Below are positions 43,133 to 51,554 of a stretch of DNA of 64,000 bases, piece by piece. The DNA lies in contig JAJCJJ010000007.1 in NCBI GenBank assembly GCA_020555865.1, forward strand, positions 1 to 64,000, given 5' to 3'. Every line of letters starts with the position of its first letter. Position 1 is the stretch's first letter. The DNA is from a bacterium 210917-DFI.7.65 (GTDB lineage Bacteria; Bacillota; Clostridia; Oscillospirales; Oscillospiraceae). The notes under the pieces were generated by a model. The model did no database searches. It was not told where the DNA came from and saw only the letters and a program-made list of their open reading frames with translations. Position numbers and translations under genes: made by a program.

Positions 43133-43675
43133 TTACAAATGCAGCCGCACTTTGGTTTTGAGGACGGTTGCCACGGTTTTGGCGTCGGTGATCTCACCAT
43201 CCATGATGCGCTGTACTATTGTGTCGAAGGGGATGCGCTCGATGCGCAGGAATTCGTCCTCATCCGGGTCCGGGGCGTCAAAGGTCAGATCCCGGGCAAG
43301 ATAAAGATACAGTGTTTCTGTAAAAATACCGGGAGAAGAATGCAGCACGCCCAGCGGGACAAAGGAGCCCGGCACAGCGCCGATTTCCTCATGCAGTTCC
43401 CGCAGTGCTGCAGAGGTTGGATCCGAGCGTTCTCCCGGCTCCAGTTTGCCGGCGGGCAGTTCCGTCATGGCCATCCCCATGGCATAGCGATATTGAGTCA
43501 CGGTAACGACCTGCATCCGTTCATCCAGCGGCAAAATCACCACGCCGCCGGGATGTTCCACTATTTCGCGCTGGGATGTTTTCCCATTGGGCAGCCGTAC
43601 TTCATCCATATGAATATTCACGATGCGGCCGTGATACACCGTGTGGCCGCTCAGTTTGGTTTCGGTTAGTTCCAT
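43133..43675 (-). CDS. NUDIX hydrolase, ADP-ribose pyrophosphatase type
   Basis: A 180-residue hydrolase with the NUDIX box from GKLEPGERSDPTSAALRE through LHEEIGAV (GX5EX7REUXEEXGU pattern). The N-terminal beta domain (VRLPNGKTSQREIVEHPGGVVI) is that of ADP-ribose pyrophosphatases. GGAGG lies before the ATG. It is first in the walRK transcript, which is unusual for that operon. Confidence 0.92.
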   Translation of the reverse strand: MELTETKLSGHTVYHGRIVNIHMDEVRLPNGKTSQREIVEHPGGVVILPLDERMQVVTVTQYRYAMGMAMTELPAGKLEPGERSDPTSAALRELHEEIGAVPGSFVPLGVLHSSPGIFTETLYLYLARDLTFDAPDPDEDEFLRIERIPFDTIVQRIMDGEITDAKTVATVLKTKVRLHL

Positions 43676-43727
43676 TGCATCTGTCCTCCGTTTCAGAGAA
43701 TCTGTGATCTGAAATTATATAAAATAA

Positions 43728-43736
43728 AGTATACCA
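43728..43736 (-). promoter_or_regulatory. Extended -10 promoter of the NUDIX-wal operon
   Basis: TGGTATACT on the minus strand is an extended -10 element, about 50 bases before the NUDIX start. No good -35 is seen. Confidence 0.55.
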
Positions 43737-43864
43737 TAGGCGTTTGGAAAAAGCCATATAAAGCGTGAAAAAAGCGTGGGCGGCCTGCGGATGCAAAAAG
43801 ATGTGACAGCGCGTATGAAACGGTGTCTATAGCGTAAACTAAACCCGGATGGAGGGGGAAAAGC

Positions 43865-44317
43865 ATGCGGAAATTTTGTCAGACGGTGGATTTGTTTGCT
43901 ATGGGCGGCGGGACGTATGGACTTATTGAAGTGCTCTGGCGCGGATACACCCACTGGAGCATGGCGTTGTTGGGCGGTGTGCTGTTTTTGCTGATTGGGG
44001 CGGGAAACCGCCTTCTGCCTGAAGGTACGCCGCTGCTGATCCGGGGGCTGGCAGGTGCTGGCGTGATTACGGCGGCGGAATTCGCCGCCGGGTGCATTCT
44101 GAATCTGGGCCTTGGCCTGGCTGTCTGGGATTATTCGGACATGCCCTTTCAGCTTTTGGGGCAGATCTGCCTGCCTTACAGCATCCTTTGGGCAGTTTTG
44201 GCTATGGTAGCCTCAGCGCTGCACGGCTTTATCTGCCGGGAGGCCTGGCAGGGAGAGGCATTGCCTGGCGCTGTGCAAAAAAGCGGTTGCGCCGCGCCGC
44301 GGAAGGGTATAGGATAA
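43865..44317 (+). CDS. Putative ABC-transporter permease-type membrane protein (CmpB-like)
   Basis: A 150-residue membrane protein with about four helices and a G-x-x-YGxIEVLWRGYTHWSM segment typical of the ABC_trans_CmpB family. Despite the family name no ATPase partner is nearby and the function is unknown. GGAGGGGGAA precedes the ATG. The glycosidase follows after 31 bases, so the two may form one transcript. Confidence 0.78.
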   Translation: MRKFCQTVDLFAMGGGTYGLIEVLWRGYTHWSMALLGGVLFLLIGAGNRLLPEGTPLLIRGLAGAGVITAAEFAAGCILNLGLGLAVWDYSDMPFQLLGQICLPYSILWAVLAMVASALHGFICREAWQGEALPGAVQKSGCAAPRKGIG

Positions 44318-44348
44318 GGGTACGAAAACAAGAAAGAGGGAGAGAGCC

Positions 44349-45659
44349 ATGTGGGCCGATGAAACGGTATTTTACCAGATTTATCCGCTGGGATTCTGCG
44401 GCGCGCCTTTTGAAAATGACGGCGTGCAGGAGCACCGTGTGTTGAAAGTGCTGGATTGGGTGGAGCATTTGAGACGGCTTCATGTAGGGGCGCTTTATCT
44501 TTGCCCGGTGTTTTCTTCGGACACTCACGGCTACAATACGCGGGATTTTTTCCGTATCGACGAGCGCCTGGGGACCAACGCAGATTTTCAGGAAGTTTGC
44601 CGGAAACTGCATGAAAGCGGCATCCGCGTGGTGCTGGACGGCGTATTCAATCATGTGGGCCGTGGCTTCTGGGCGTTTCAGGATGTGCTGCGCAACCGGG
44701 AACGTTCACCCTACATAGATTGGTTTTACATCGATCTGGGCGGCAATTCCTGCTATGACGACGGTCTTTGGTATGAGGGATGGGAAGGAAATTACGATCT
44801 GGTCAAGCTGAACCTGCGCAAGGAAGCTGTGGTGGAGCATCTTTTGGAAGCGGTTCGCTTCTGGGTGCAGGAATTTGGCATCGACGGACTGCGGCTGGAT
44901 GTGGCTTATTGCCTGGACAAGGATTTTTTACGCCGTCTGCGTGCCTTCTGCAGTGATCGGAAGGAGGATTTTTTTCTGCTGGGCGAAATGCTCCACGGGG
45001 ATTACCGGGAGCGTATGAACGGCGAAATGCTGCATTCAGCCACCAACTACGAATGCTATAAGGGTCTCTACTCCAGTTTCAACAGCATGAACCTGTTTGA
45101 AATCAACCATTCCCTGCAGCGCCAGTTCGGCGCGGAGGACTGGTGCCTCTACCGGGGGGCGCATCTTTTCAGTTTTGTGGACAACCACGATGTGACGCGG
45201 GCAGCCAGCATTCTGCAGAACGAAAGGCATCTGCCGCTGCTCTATGCCCTGTGCTTTGGCATGCCCGGCATTCCCTGCGTGTATTATGGCAGCGAGTGGG
45301 GCGCCCGGGGACGCAAGGAGGAGGGCGATCGCGCCCTGCGCCCCTGTTTTGCGCAGCCGGAGTGGAACGGCCTGACAGACTGGATTGCCCGTCTGGCGGA
45401 GGTCAAACGGGCGGAAAGGGCGCTGAATTGGGGGGCTTTCCGCTCTGTGGTGCTGACCAACCGGCAATGTATTTTTGAGCGCCGGTGCGGTGAAGAATGT
45501 GTCTGGGTGGCGGTTAATGCCGATGAGCAGCCTTATTGGGCTGCCTTTGACGCGCCGGGAGCGCGCGCAGCGGATTTATTAAGCGGGCGGGAGGTGGTTC
45601 CTTCCGGCGGTATGGAATTGCCGCCCTACAGCGCAGCTTTCTGGAAATGGCAGAATTGA
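44349..45659 (+). CDS. Alpha-amylase family glycosidase (GH13)
   Basis: A 436-residue cytoplasmic GH13 enzyme. The four conserved regions are readable: I DGVFNHVG, II GIDGLRLDVA (nucleophile Asp), III FFLLGEML (acid/base Glu) and IV FVDNHD. No signal peptide is present, so it works on imported oligosaccharides or glycogen-like material, as cyclomaltodextrinase-type members do. A short all-beta C-terminal domain ends the protein. The substrate is not determined by sequence. Confidence 0.93.
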   Translation: MWADETVFYQIYPLGFCGAPFENDGVQEHRVLKVLDWVEHLRRLHVGALYLCPVFSSDTHGYNTRDFFRIDERLGTNADFQEVCRKLHESGIRVVLDGVFNHVGRGFWAFQDVLRNRERSPYIDWFYIDLGGNSCYDDGLWYEGWEGNYDLVKLNLRKEAVVEHLLEAVRFWVQEFGIDGLRLDVAYCLDKDFLRRLRAFCSDRKEDFFLLGEMLHGDYRERMNGEMLHSATNYECYKGLYSSFNSMNLFEINHSLQRQFGAEDWCLYRGAHLFSFVDNHDVTRAASILQNERHLPLLYALCFGMPGIPCVYYGSEWGARGRKEEGDRALRPCFAQPEWNGLTDWIARLAEVKRAERALNWGAFRSVVLTNRQCIFERRCGEECVWVAVNADEQPYWAAFDAPGARAADLLSGREVVPSGGMELPPYSAAFWKWQN

Positions 45660-45660
45660 A

Positions 45661-45703
45661 AACAATCCACCCGCGCCACTTTGAGCGGCGCGGGTGGATT
45701 GTT
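45661..45703. terminator. Bidirectional terminator after the glycosidase
   Basis: A 17-bp perfect stem (AACAATCCACCCGCGCC) around a 9-base loop lies between convergent genes. TTTT follows on the plus strand. Confidence 0.93.
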
Positions 45704-45713
45704 TTGCGTTGGA

Positions 45714-47309
45714 TCAGCCAAGCATGGCGCTTAGATCCGCTTCCGGTGTTGTGGTGGGCGCAATGTGGTACTGCTCGGTCAGAAGCGCCAGTACCTTGGG
45801 GGAGAGAAATGCAGGCAGCGTGGGGCCGAGGCGGATGTTCTGAATCCCAAGATGCAGCAGTGTCAGCAAAATACAGGCGGCTTTCTGTTCGTACCAAGAC
45901 AGCACCATGGACAGTGGCAGGTCATTGACGCCGCAGCCAAAGGCATCGGCCAGCGCCAGCGCTACCTGAATGGCGCCGTAAGCGTCATTGCACTGCCCCA
46001 TATCCAGCAGCCGTGGCAAGCCTGCCACGGTACCGAGATTCAGATCGTTGAAGCGGAATTTGCCGCAGGCCAGCGTCAGGATCACGGTGTCCTGGGGCGT
46101 TTGTTTAACAAAATCGGTGTAATAGCTGCGGCCAGGGCGCGCGCCGTCGCAGCCGCCCACCAGGAAGAAGTGGCGAATGGTGCCGGATTTTACGGCTTCC
46201 ACAATTTGTCCCGCCGCGGATAGCACCGCGCTGCGGCCAAACCCGGTGGTCACGCTTTGGCCGCCGTTAATGCCGGTGAACGGCGTGTCTTCGGAGAACC
46301 CGCCCAGCATCAGGGCTGCTTGAATGACGGGCGTGAAATCTTTGTCACGGCCGATATGGTGCAGGAGTGGATAGGATACGGCCTCGGTGGTGAATACCCG
46401 GTCGGCATAGCTTTCCTTTACAGGCATCAGACAGTTGGAAGTGAAAAGAATGGGCGCGGGCAGATGGGCAAATTCTTTTTGCTGATTCTGCCACGCGGTG
46501 CCGAAGTTTCCTTTGAGATGGGGGAATTTGCGCAGTTCCGGGTAGCCGTGGGCCGGGAGCATCTCGCCGTGGGTGTATACGTTGACGCCCTTGCCTTCGG
46601 TTTGTTCCAGCAGCAGTTTCAGGTCGTACAGGTCGTGACCCGTGACTACGATGAATGGCCCTTTTTCCACCTTCAGGGAAACCTCTGCAGGGGTGGGAGT
46701 GCCCAGCGTTTCTGTATTGGCGCGGTCGAGCAGAGCCATACACTGCAGATTGACCGCACCCAGTTCCATGGCCAGGGCCAGCATTTGTTCTGCGCTGAAG
46801 TCCTCGCCCAAGGCAAGCAGACCCTTATAAAAATAGCGGTTTACCGCCTCGTCGCTGTATCCCATTACACCGGCGTGATAGGCGTAGGCGGCCATGCCGC
46901 GCATACCGAATAAAATCAGAGATTTCAGGGAGCGGGTGTCCTCATCGGCGCTCCACATGTGAGCCATATCATAGTCGCCGGTTTTACCGCAGGGCGCGTT
47001 GCAGGCGCTGCAGCCGGGGGCGAGCCGGTTCTTTTCTGCGTGGACGCGGTCAATCAGGGCGGTAATGGTGTTATCGTTGAAACTGACATTGGTCAGTGTT
47101 GTGAACAGAGCTTCCTGCACCAGGGTGTGGGTGGTGGCGGTCAGCAGGTCTTCGTTTCCGCTGGCGGCGCGGGCCAGGCTCACCAGCGCGCCGGTCAGTT
47201 CGTCCTGCAGCCGGGCGGTGGTGGCAGATTTGCCGCACACGCCGGCGCGGCCGGTGCAGCCGGAGCAGTTTGCCGTCTGCTCGCACTGAAAACAAAACAT
47301 CTCATTCAT
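45714..47309 (-). CDS. hcp: Hybrid cluster protein (hydroxylamine/NO reductase)
   Basis: A 531-residue hybrid [4Fe-2O-2S] cluster protein that reduces NO or hydroxylamine. The N-terminal cluster motif is CFQCEQTANCSGC followed by GVCGK. The hybrid-cluster ligands lie further on, including the C-terminal ACGKFRFNDLNLG and the KAACILLTLLHLGIQNIRLGP region. The ATG at 47309 gives the usual N-terminus; a longer frame upstream is not conserved. It is last in the ferredoxin-cupin-hcp operon controlled by the divergent Crp/Fnr protein. Confidence 0.96.
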   Translation of the reverse strand: MNEMFCFQCEQTANCSGCTGRAGVCGKSATTARLQDELTGALVSLARAASGNEDLLTATTHTLVQEALFTTLTNVSFNDNTITALIDRVHAEKNRLAPGCSACNAPCGKTGDYDMAHMWSADEDTRSLKSLILFGMRGMAAYAYHAGVMGYSDEAVNRYFYKGLLALGEDFSAEQMLALAMELGAVNLQCMALLDRANTETLGTPTPAEVSLKVEKGPFIVVTGHDLYDLKLLLEQTEGKGVNVYTHGEMLPAHGYPELRKFPHLKGNFGTAWQNQQKEFAHLPAPILFTSNCLMPVKESYADRVFTTEAVSYPLLHHIGRDKDFTPVIQAALMLGGFSEDTPFTGINGGQSVTTGFGRSAVLSAAGQIVEAVKSGTIRHFFLVGGCDGARPGRSYYTDFVKQTPQDTVILTLACGKFRFNDLNLGTVAGLPRLLDMGQCNDAYGAIQVALALADAFGCGVNDLPLSMVLSWYEQKAACILLTLLHLGIQNIRLGPTLPAFLSPKVLALLTEQYHIAPTTTPEADLSAMLG

Positions 47310-47406
47310 GGAATGTTCGTCCTTTCTTTTCAAAATAGGGGGGATCACTTTCGGTGTCCGGAGACGCAGGCAGCATCCTGCTTCTGTGCTCCGGGGGGCG
47401 GTGGGA

Positions 47407-47748
47407 TCAGGTGTTGTCGGAGAACACAATGCTCAACAGCATTTTGAATGCTTCTTCCGCGTATACCGCATGGGGCTTGCCTTCCGGCATTACGATGGTT
47501 TGTCCGGCGCGGCAGATATGGGGCGTGCCGTCGATGGAAAAACGCCCTGTGCCCTCAAGCACGGTGACCATGGCGTCTCCGGGAGCAGCATGGGCGCTGA
47601 TCTCCTCGCCTTGGTCAAAGGCAAACAGCGTGATGCTGACGGCTTTGTTCTGTGCCAGGGTCATACTGACTACCTGACCGGGCAGAACAGCAATTTGCTC
47701 GCTCAGGGTGAGGGCCGTTTCGTGGGGGATGTTTTTGATCTGATTCAT
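47407..47748 (-). CDS. Small cupin protein
   Basis: A 113-residue single cupin barrel. Motif 1 reads EEISAHAAPGDAMVTVLEGTGRF and motif 2 GQTIVMPEGKPHAVYA, though only one or two metal His residues are kept. Cupins of this type often accompany hcp and may help nitrosative-stress defence. AAAGGAG lies before the ATG. It is co-transcribed with the ferredoxin gene 23 bases upstream. Confidence 0.88.
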   Translation of the reverse strand: MNQIKNIPHETALTLSEQIAVLPGQVVSMTLAQNKAVSITLFAFDQGEEISAHAAPGDAMVTVLEGTGRFSIDGTPHICRAGQTIVMPEGKPHAVYAEEAFKMLLSIVFSDNT

Positions 47749-47771
47749 AAAAGTACGCTCCTTTCCTCCGT

Positions 47772-48488
47772 TCAGCTTTCCAGCACACGGCCGTCGGTGG
47801 ACAGTGTGACCACCTGCCAGGGCAGGAATTTGCCGCTGTTTTTCAGCGCGGTAACGGCGGCCTGTTCGATACCGCCGCAGCAGGGTACTTCCATGCGCAC
47901 GACGGTAAGGCTTTTAATCAGATTTTGGCGCAGGATTTCTGTCAGCTTTTCGCTGTAGTCTGCGCCGTCCAGCTTGGGGCAGCCTATCAGGGTAACTTTG
48001 CCGCGCATGAATTCCTGGTGAAAGTTACCGTAAGCAAAAGCGGAGCAGTCTGCGGCGATGAGCAGGTTAGCCCCGTCGAAATAGGGAGCGCAGAGCGGGG
48101 CCAGCTTGAGCTGTACGGGCCACTGGCGCAGCTGAGAAGAAATGGCGCCGGCGGGCGCTGCGGTGACGTCTTCATGCATCAGGACGCGGCTCCGACTGCC
48201 GGGGCAGCCTCCGCCGGGCGGCGCCTGTACGGGTGCGCTGTTGCGCAGGGCTGCTGCTTTCCGGGCCAGTACGGCGGCTTCATCGTAAGCAGCTGCTTCA
48301 CGCTGTACAAAAGAGATGGCCCCGGTGGGACAGACGGGCAGACAATCCCCCAGGCCGTCGCAATAATCGTCGCGCAGGAGCCTGGCCTTACCGTCCACCA
48401 TGCCGATGGCGCCTTCATGGCAGGCAGCGGCACACAGGCCGCAGCCGTTGCATTTTTTTTCGTCAATTTGAATCATTTGACGGAGCAT
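47772..48488 (-). CDS. Two-cluster ferredoxin-type 4Fe-4S protein
   Basis: A 238-residue protein. Residues 10-60 hold two [4Fe-4S] motifs: CNGCGLCAAAC followed by a distal Cys, and CDGLGDCLPVCP. The remaining 170 residues contain scattered Cys (DCSAFAYG, IGCPKL, PCCGG) as in iron-sulfur proteins linked with hcp. It is a probable electron donor for Hcp. AGGAGG sits 7 bases before the ATG. It is first in the operon after the Crp/Fnr site. Confidence 0.88.
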   Translation of the reverse strand: MLRQMIQIDEKKCNGCGLCAAACHEGAIGMVDGKARLLRDDYCDGLGDCLPVCPTGAISFVQREAAAYDEAAVLARKAAALRNSAPVQAPPGGGCPGSRSRVLMHEDVTAAPAGAISSQLRQWPVQLKLAPLCAPYFDGANLLIAADCSAFAYGNFHQEFMRGKVTLIGCPKLDGADYSEKLTEILRQNLIKSLTVVRMEVPCCGGIEQAAVTALKNSGKFLPWQVVTLSTDGRVLES

Positions 48489-48544
48489 CGTTTTTCCTCC
48501 TGTTCCGGCAAGAAATCTGCATTGCCGTTTGACTTTATATCCAC

Positions 48545-48587
48545 ACTATAGTAGCATGGAGGCAATCAGTATGTTGTTTTAACAACA
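48545..48587 (-). promoter_or_regulatory. Crp/Fnr-type operator and hcp operon promoter
   Basis: TGTTGTT-TT-AACAACA (48572-48587) is a near-perfect palindrome of Crp/Fnr type. On the minus strand a -10, TATAGT (48545-48550), puts the predicted start near 48538 and the centre of the palindrome at about -41.5, the class II activation position. The -35 (CATACT) is poor, as expected for an activator-dependent promoter. On the other side the site lies just ahead of the regulator's own ribosome site, so it may repress itself. Confidence 0.75.
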
Positions 48588-48600
48588 AAAGGAGGAAAAC

Positions 48601-49269
48601 ATGACACAATTATTGAAAACGCTGGGCCGCACAGCGTTGTTTCGCGGTCTGTCAGAGGAGGAAGCGGAGAAAGCGCTGTCCTGCCTCGGCACGCAGCGCC
48701 GCTGTTATGCAAAGGGAGAGGCGGTGTTGCGTGCCGGCGACCATGTCGGCAGCATTGCACTGGTGCTTTCGGGTAGCGTCTGTATTGAAAACAATGACGC
48801 CTGGGGCAATAAAAGTGTGCTGGACCGTTTGGGGCCGGGGCAGGTGTTTGCCGAGACCTATGCCTGTGTTCCCGGTGAGCCGATGATGGTCAGCGTGGTG
48901 GCGGCGGAAAGGGCGGAAATCCTTTTCCTGCGTGCTGCTCCCTTGTTGGACGAACAGGCGCCGCCGGCTGTGCAGCGACTGGTGCGCAATCTGCTTTCAG
49001 TGTCGGCGCAGAAGAATTTGATCCTTTCCCGGCGCATGTTCCATATTTCGGCAAAAACCATCCGCGGACGGCTCCAGTCCTATCTCTCCGATCAGGCGGC
49101 CCGCCGGGGCCGGCAGGAGTTTGATATTCCCTTTGACCGCCAGCAGCTGGCGGATTATCTGGGGGTGGATCGCAGCGCGCTGTCTGCCGAACTGGGCAGA
49201 ATGCAGCGCGAGGGGCTGCTGCGTGTGCGGAAAAATCATTTTGTCCTTTCTGCGGAAAAAGACGGATAA
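48601..49269 (+). CDS. Crp/Fnr family regulator of the hcp operon
   Basis: A 222-residue regulator with an N-terminal cyclic-nucleotide-type beta roll (AEAVLRAGDHVGSIALVLSG region, GPGQVFAETYACV) and a C-terminal winged helix (RQQLADYLGVDRSALSAELGRM). No Cys cluster for FeS is seen at the N-terminus, so it is closer to CRP/NnrR/PrfA-type members than Fnr proper. A perfect ribosome site (GGAGG) follows the operator. It is divergent from hcp and probably senses NO or redox state (inference). Confidence 0.92.
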   Translation: MTQLLKTLGRTALFRGLSEEEAEKALSCLGTQRRCYAKGEAVLRAGDHVGSIALVLSGSVCIENNDAWGNKSVLDRLGPGQVFAETYACVPGEPMMVSVVAAERAEILFLRAAPLLDEQAPPAVQRLVRNLLSVSAQKNLILSRRMFHISAKTIRGRLQSYLSDQAARRGRQEFDIPFDRQQLADYLGVDRSALSAELGRMQREGLLRVRKNHFVLSAEKDG

Positions 49270-49272
49270 AAA

Positions 49273-49301
49273 AACGGCAGGCTGTTCCAAAGCCTGCCGT
49301 T
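49273..49301. terminator. Terminator between the Crp/Fnr gene and the C39-like gene
   Basis: An 11-bp stem (AACGGCAGGCT) around a 7-base loop lies between convergent genes. Confidence 0.85.
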
Positions 49302-49311
49302 CTGTCTTGTT

Positions 49312-50340
49312 TTATGCTTTGCTGAATGCCCAAAGATTGGAGATCTGTCCTTCCAGCGTTTCATAGCTCCAATGCTGGCTGCTGCGCATCGGGCTGTTGG
49401 GATCGTTCACGGTGAATCCGTTTTCATCGTAACCGGTGAGAATGATGTAATGTCCGGTGGTCGTAAAGTCGCCGGGAGCCATGGCGCATACTACCGGGCG
49501 GCCTTCTTCGACAGCATTGATCATATATTGTTTGACCAGAGGAAGCTCTTCGGCGCGCAGCCCGAAGTGAGCGCTGCCCTCGGACATGAATGTCCAGGAA
49601 GTGCCGCTGCCTTCGGCATAATAGCCATTCTCCTCAGCCCAGTGAGCCACGGAGGCGGGATCCCAAGTTTCGTTACCGGTCAGGTAGAGCGCCAGCATGG
49701 ACATGCAGGTGGGGCCGCAGCCTGTCCAGCCGATCAGTCCGCTGCCGTATTCTTGGTAACCCCAGCGCTCGTCCCACTGCAGCAGCAGAGGAACTGTGTT
49801 TTGTGCCGCCTCGGAAGAGAGGTCAATGGCAGGGCGTTTATCCTTTTTACTGGGGTAATCCACCACATAATCGATCGCTTCGCTGTTTTTCAGCGCCAGG
49901 GCGATCAGGTCTTCTGAATAGCTGTCGATCTCATCGAGGATCTTCTTGACCTGGGGATATTCCTGTGCCAATTCTTTCAATGCCAATACCGTTTCGGAGT
50001 CCCTGCTCTGAGGCGTGAGGTCCACATGTTCCAAAGCATCGTCTCCGGCCAGCTGGCCTGTCCCGTTGGCGCCTTGGGACGCAGGATCTTCCAGGGAGGA
50101 AGGCGTGACGCTGTCCGGCCAGAAGCGGAGCAGCGCAATGCATACCACGGCGATAACGACGCAGCCCGCTGCCCATGTCGCCCGCCGGCGCTGTCGCCGC
50201 CGGCGGGCGACTCTGCGGCGGCGCTGCCGATCCTGTTCCTGGCGGCTGACGGGGTAGGGGCGCTCGTCGTAAAAATAACCGTCGTTTGACGGTGGGCGAT
50301 TCCGGCGGCTACTGCCGTATTCTGGGTATTTGCGCTTCAT
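49312..50340 (-). CDS. C39-family peptidase-like exported protein
   Basis: A 342-residue protein with a very basic cytoplasmic N-terminus (RRRRVARRRRQRRR), one membrane helix (WAAGCVVIAVVCIALLRFW), a Pro/Ser linker, a helical region and a C-terminal Peptidase_C39_2 domain. Catalytic candidates are Cys in GWTGCGPTCMSM and His in TTGHYIILTG with a downstream Asp (VNDPNSP). It is thus an anchored extracellular cysteine peptidase or relative. No bacteriocin or ABC partner is next to it. The start is supported by AAAGG about 11 bases upstream. Confidence 0.82.
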   Translation of the reverse strand: MKRKYPEYGSSRRNRPPSNDGYFYDERPYPVSRQEQDRQRRRRVARRRRQRRRATWAAGCVVIAVVCIALLRFWPDSVTPSSLEDPASQGANGTGQLAGDDALEHVDLTPQSRDSETVLALKELAQEYPQVKKILDEIDSYSEDLIALALKNSEAIDYVVDYPSKKDKRPAIDLSSEAAQNTVPLLLQWDERWGYQEYGSGLIGWTGCGPTCMSMLALYLTGNETWDPASVAHWAEENGYYAEGSGTSWTFMSEGSAHFGLRAEELPLVKQYMINAVEEGRPVVCAMAPGDFTTTGHYIILTGYDENGFTVNDPNSPMRSSQHWSYETLEGQISNLWAFSKA

Positions 50341-50513
50341 AAGTGGATCAGCCTTTCATCCTCGTTTTTCTTCTGTGATGTCAAAAAGGTACAAAAGAAG
50401 AGCATCCTATTTGTATCATTTCTGTATCGTTTGCATTCATCATAACAAAGGTTGACAAAATTTGCAAAGTCTTTTGGGCGGGCTTTCAAAATTCTTAAAC
50501 TTTCCCCCGGGAA

Positions 50514-50543
50514 CTGTTACCGGTTTGACGCAGTCTGTTACCG
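50514..50543 (+). repeat. Direct repeat CTGTTACCG x2, 21-base spacing
   Basis: CTGTTACCG occurs at 50514-50522 and 50535-50543, exactly two helical turns apart, in the 284-base gap between the divergent C39-like and PstS-like genes. A dimeric regulator could bind this. No clear promoter could be fixed near it, although TTGACG lies between the copies and TTGACA at about 50454. Confidence 0.5.
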
Positions 50544-50624
50544 TTTCGCGGTGGATTTTGCCGGCTGCGGGGCGTAGGATTAAACATATCAGGAAACCAG
50601 TGAAAGACAGGAGGCGTAAAAAGC

Positions 50625-51554
50625 ATGAAACGCAATGCATGGAAAGAATTGGCTTTGGGGGCGGCCGGTGTGCTGCTGCTGGCCGGCTGCGGCGCGCCAG
50701 TGCAGGGCGGCAGCAATTTGGTAGGGGGCGAGGATGTGTTCACGTTTACCCGGGAAAACTTCCCGCGCATCGATGGCTCCACCTCGACTGTGCCTTTGGC
50801 ACAGGCAATTTGCAGCGTGCTGCTGGACGAAAGCCGGGAGGATGTGGCCGATCTGACACAGTTTTCCAAAACTACGGCATCGTATGCAGCACTGATCTAT
50901 GGGGAAAAGGATCTTCTGATTGCGGCGGAGCCGGCGCAGAGTGTGCTGGAAATCAAAGCATCCCAAGGCTTTGCATGGAGCATGGAGCCGTTTGCCATCG
51001 AAGGGCTGGTGTTTGTGGTGAATGCAGACAACCCTGTGGATTCCCTGAGCGTGGAGCAGGTGCAAAAAATCTATACCGGAGAGATCACCAACTGGAGTGA
51101 AGTCGGCGGTGTGGACGAGCCGATCACAGCGTTTCAGCGCAATGAGAATGCCGGGAGCCAGACCATGATGAAAAAGCTGGTGATGGACGGGCTGGATATG
51201 ATGGAGCCGGAGAAAGAATATGTGATCGGCGAAATGGGCGCGCTGATCGAAGCGGTGCGCGGTTATGACAACAGCGCTGGTGCCATTGGATATACCGTGT
51301 ACTATTATGCCAAAAATATGAATATGGCGGACGGACTGAAAATTCTTCGGATCGATGATGTGCCGCCCGGTGCGGAGAGTTTCCGCAGCGGGGCGTATCC
51401 TTTTTTGAATCCGTATTATGTGGTTATGGCTGCTGATACACCGGAGGACAGCCCCGTCGCCGTGTTGTATCGCTGGATCCTCAGTGATGCGGGGCAATAT
51501 CTGGTGGATCGCGAAGGCTATGTGGCTGTGCGCGATGTGGAGGAAAGCGCATGA
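50625..51554 (+). CDS. PstS-like substrate-binding lipoprotein
   Basis: A 309-residue periplasmic-binding-type protein. The lipobox is VLLLAGCGAP. The mature part reads FPRIDGSTSTVPLAQAICS, a PstS-type phosphate-binding opening, then VQKIYTGEITNWSEVGG and a NENAGSQTMMKKL segment near the ligand loops. No pstCAB genes follow, so it is an orphan binder that may sense rather than import phosphate. A good ribosome site (AGGAGG) precedes the ATG. It overlaps the next lipoprotein gene by 4 bases. Confidence 0.85.
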   Translation: MKRNAWKELALGAAGVLLLAGCGAPVQGGSNLVGGEDVFTFTRENFPRIDGSTSTVPLAQAICSVLLDESREDVADLTQFSKTTASYAALIYGEKDLLIAAEPAQSVLEIKASQGFAWSMEPFAIEGLVFVVNADNPVDSLSVEQVQKIYTGEITNWSEVGGVDEPITAFQRNENAGSQTMMKKLVMDGLDMMEPEKEYVIGEMGALIEAVRGYDNSAGAIGYTVYYYAKNMNMADGLKILRIDDVPPGAESFRSGAYPFLNPYYVVMAADTPEDSPVAVLYRWILSDAGQYLVDREGYVAVRDVEESA

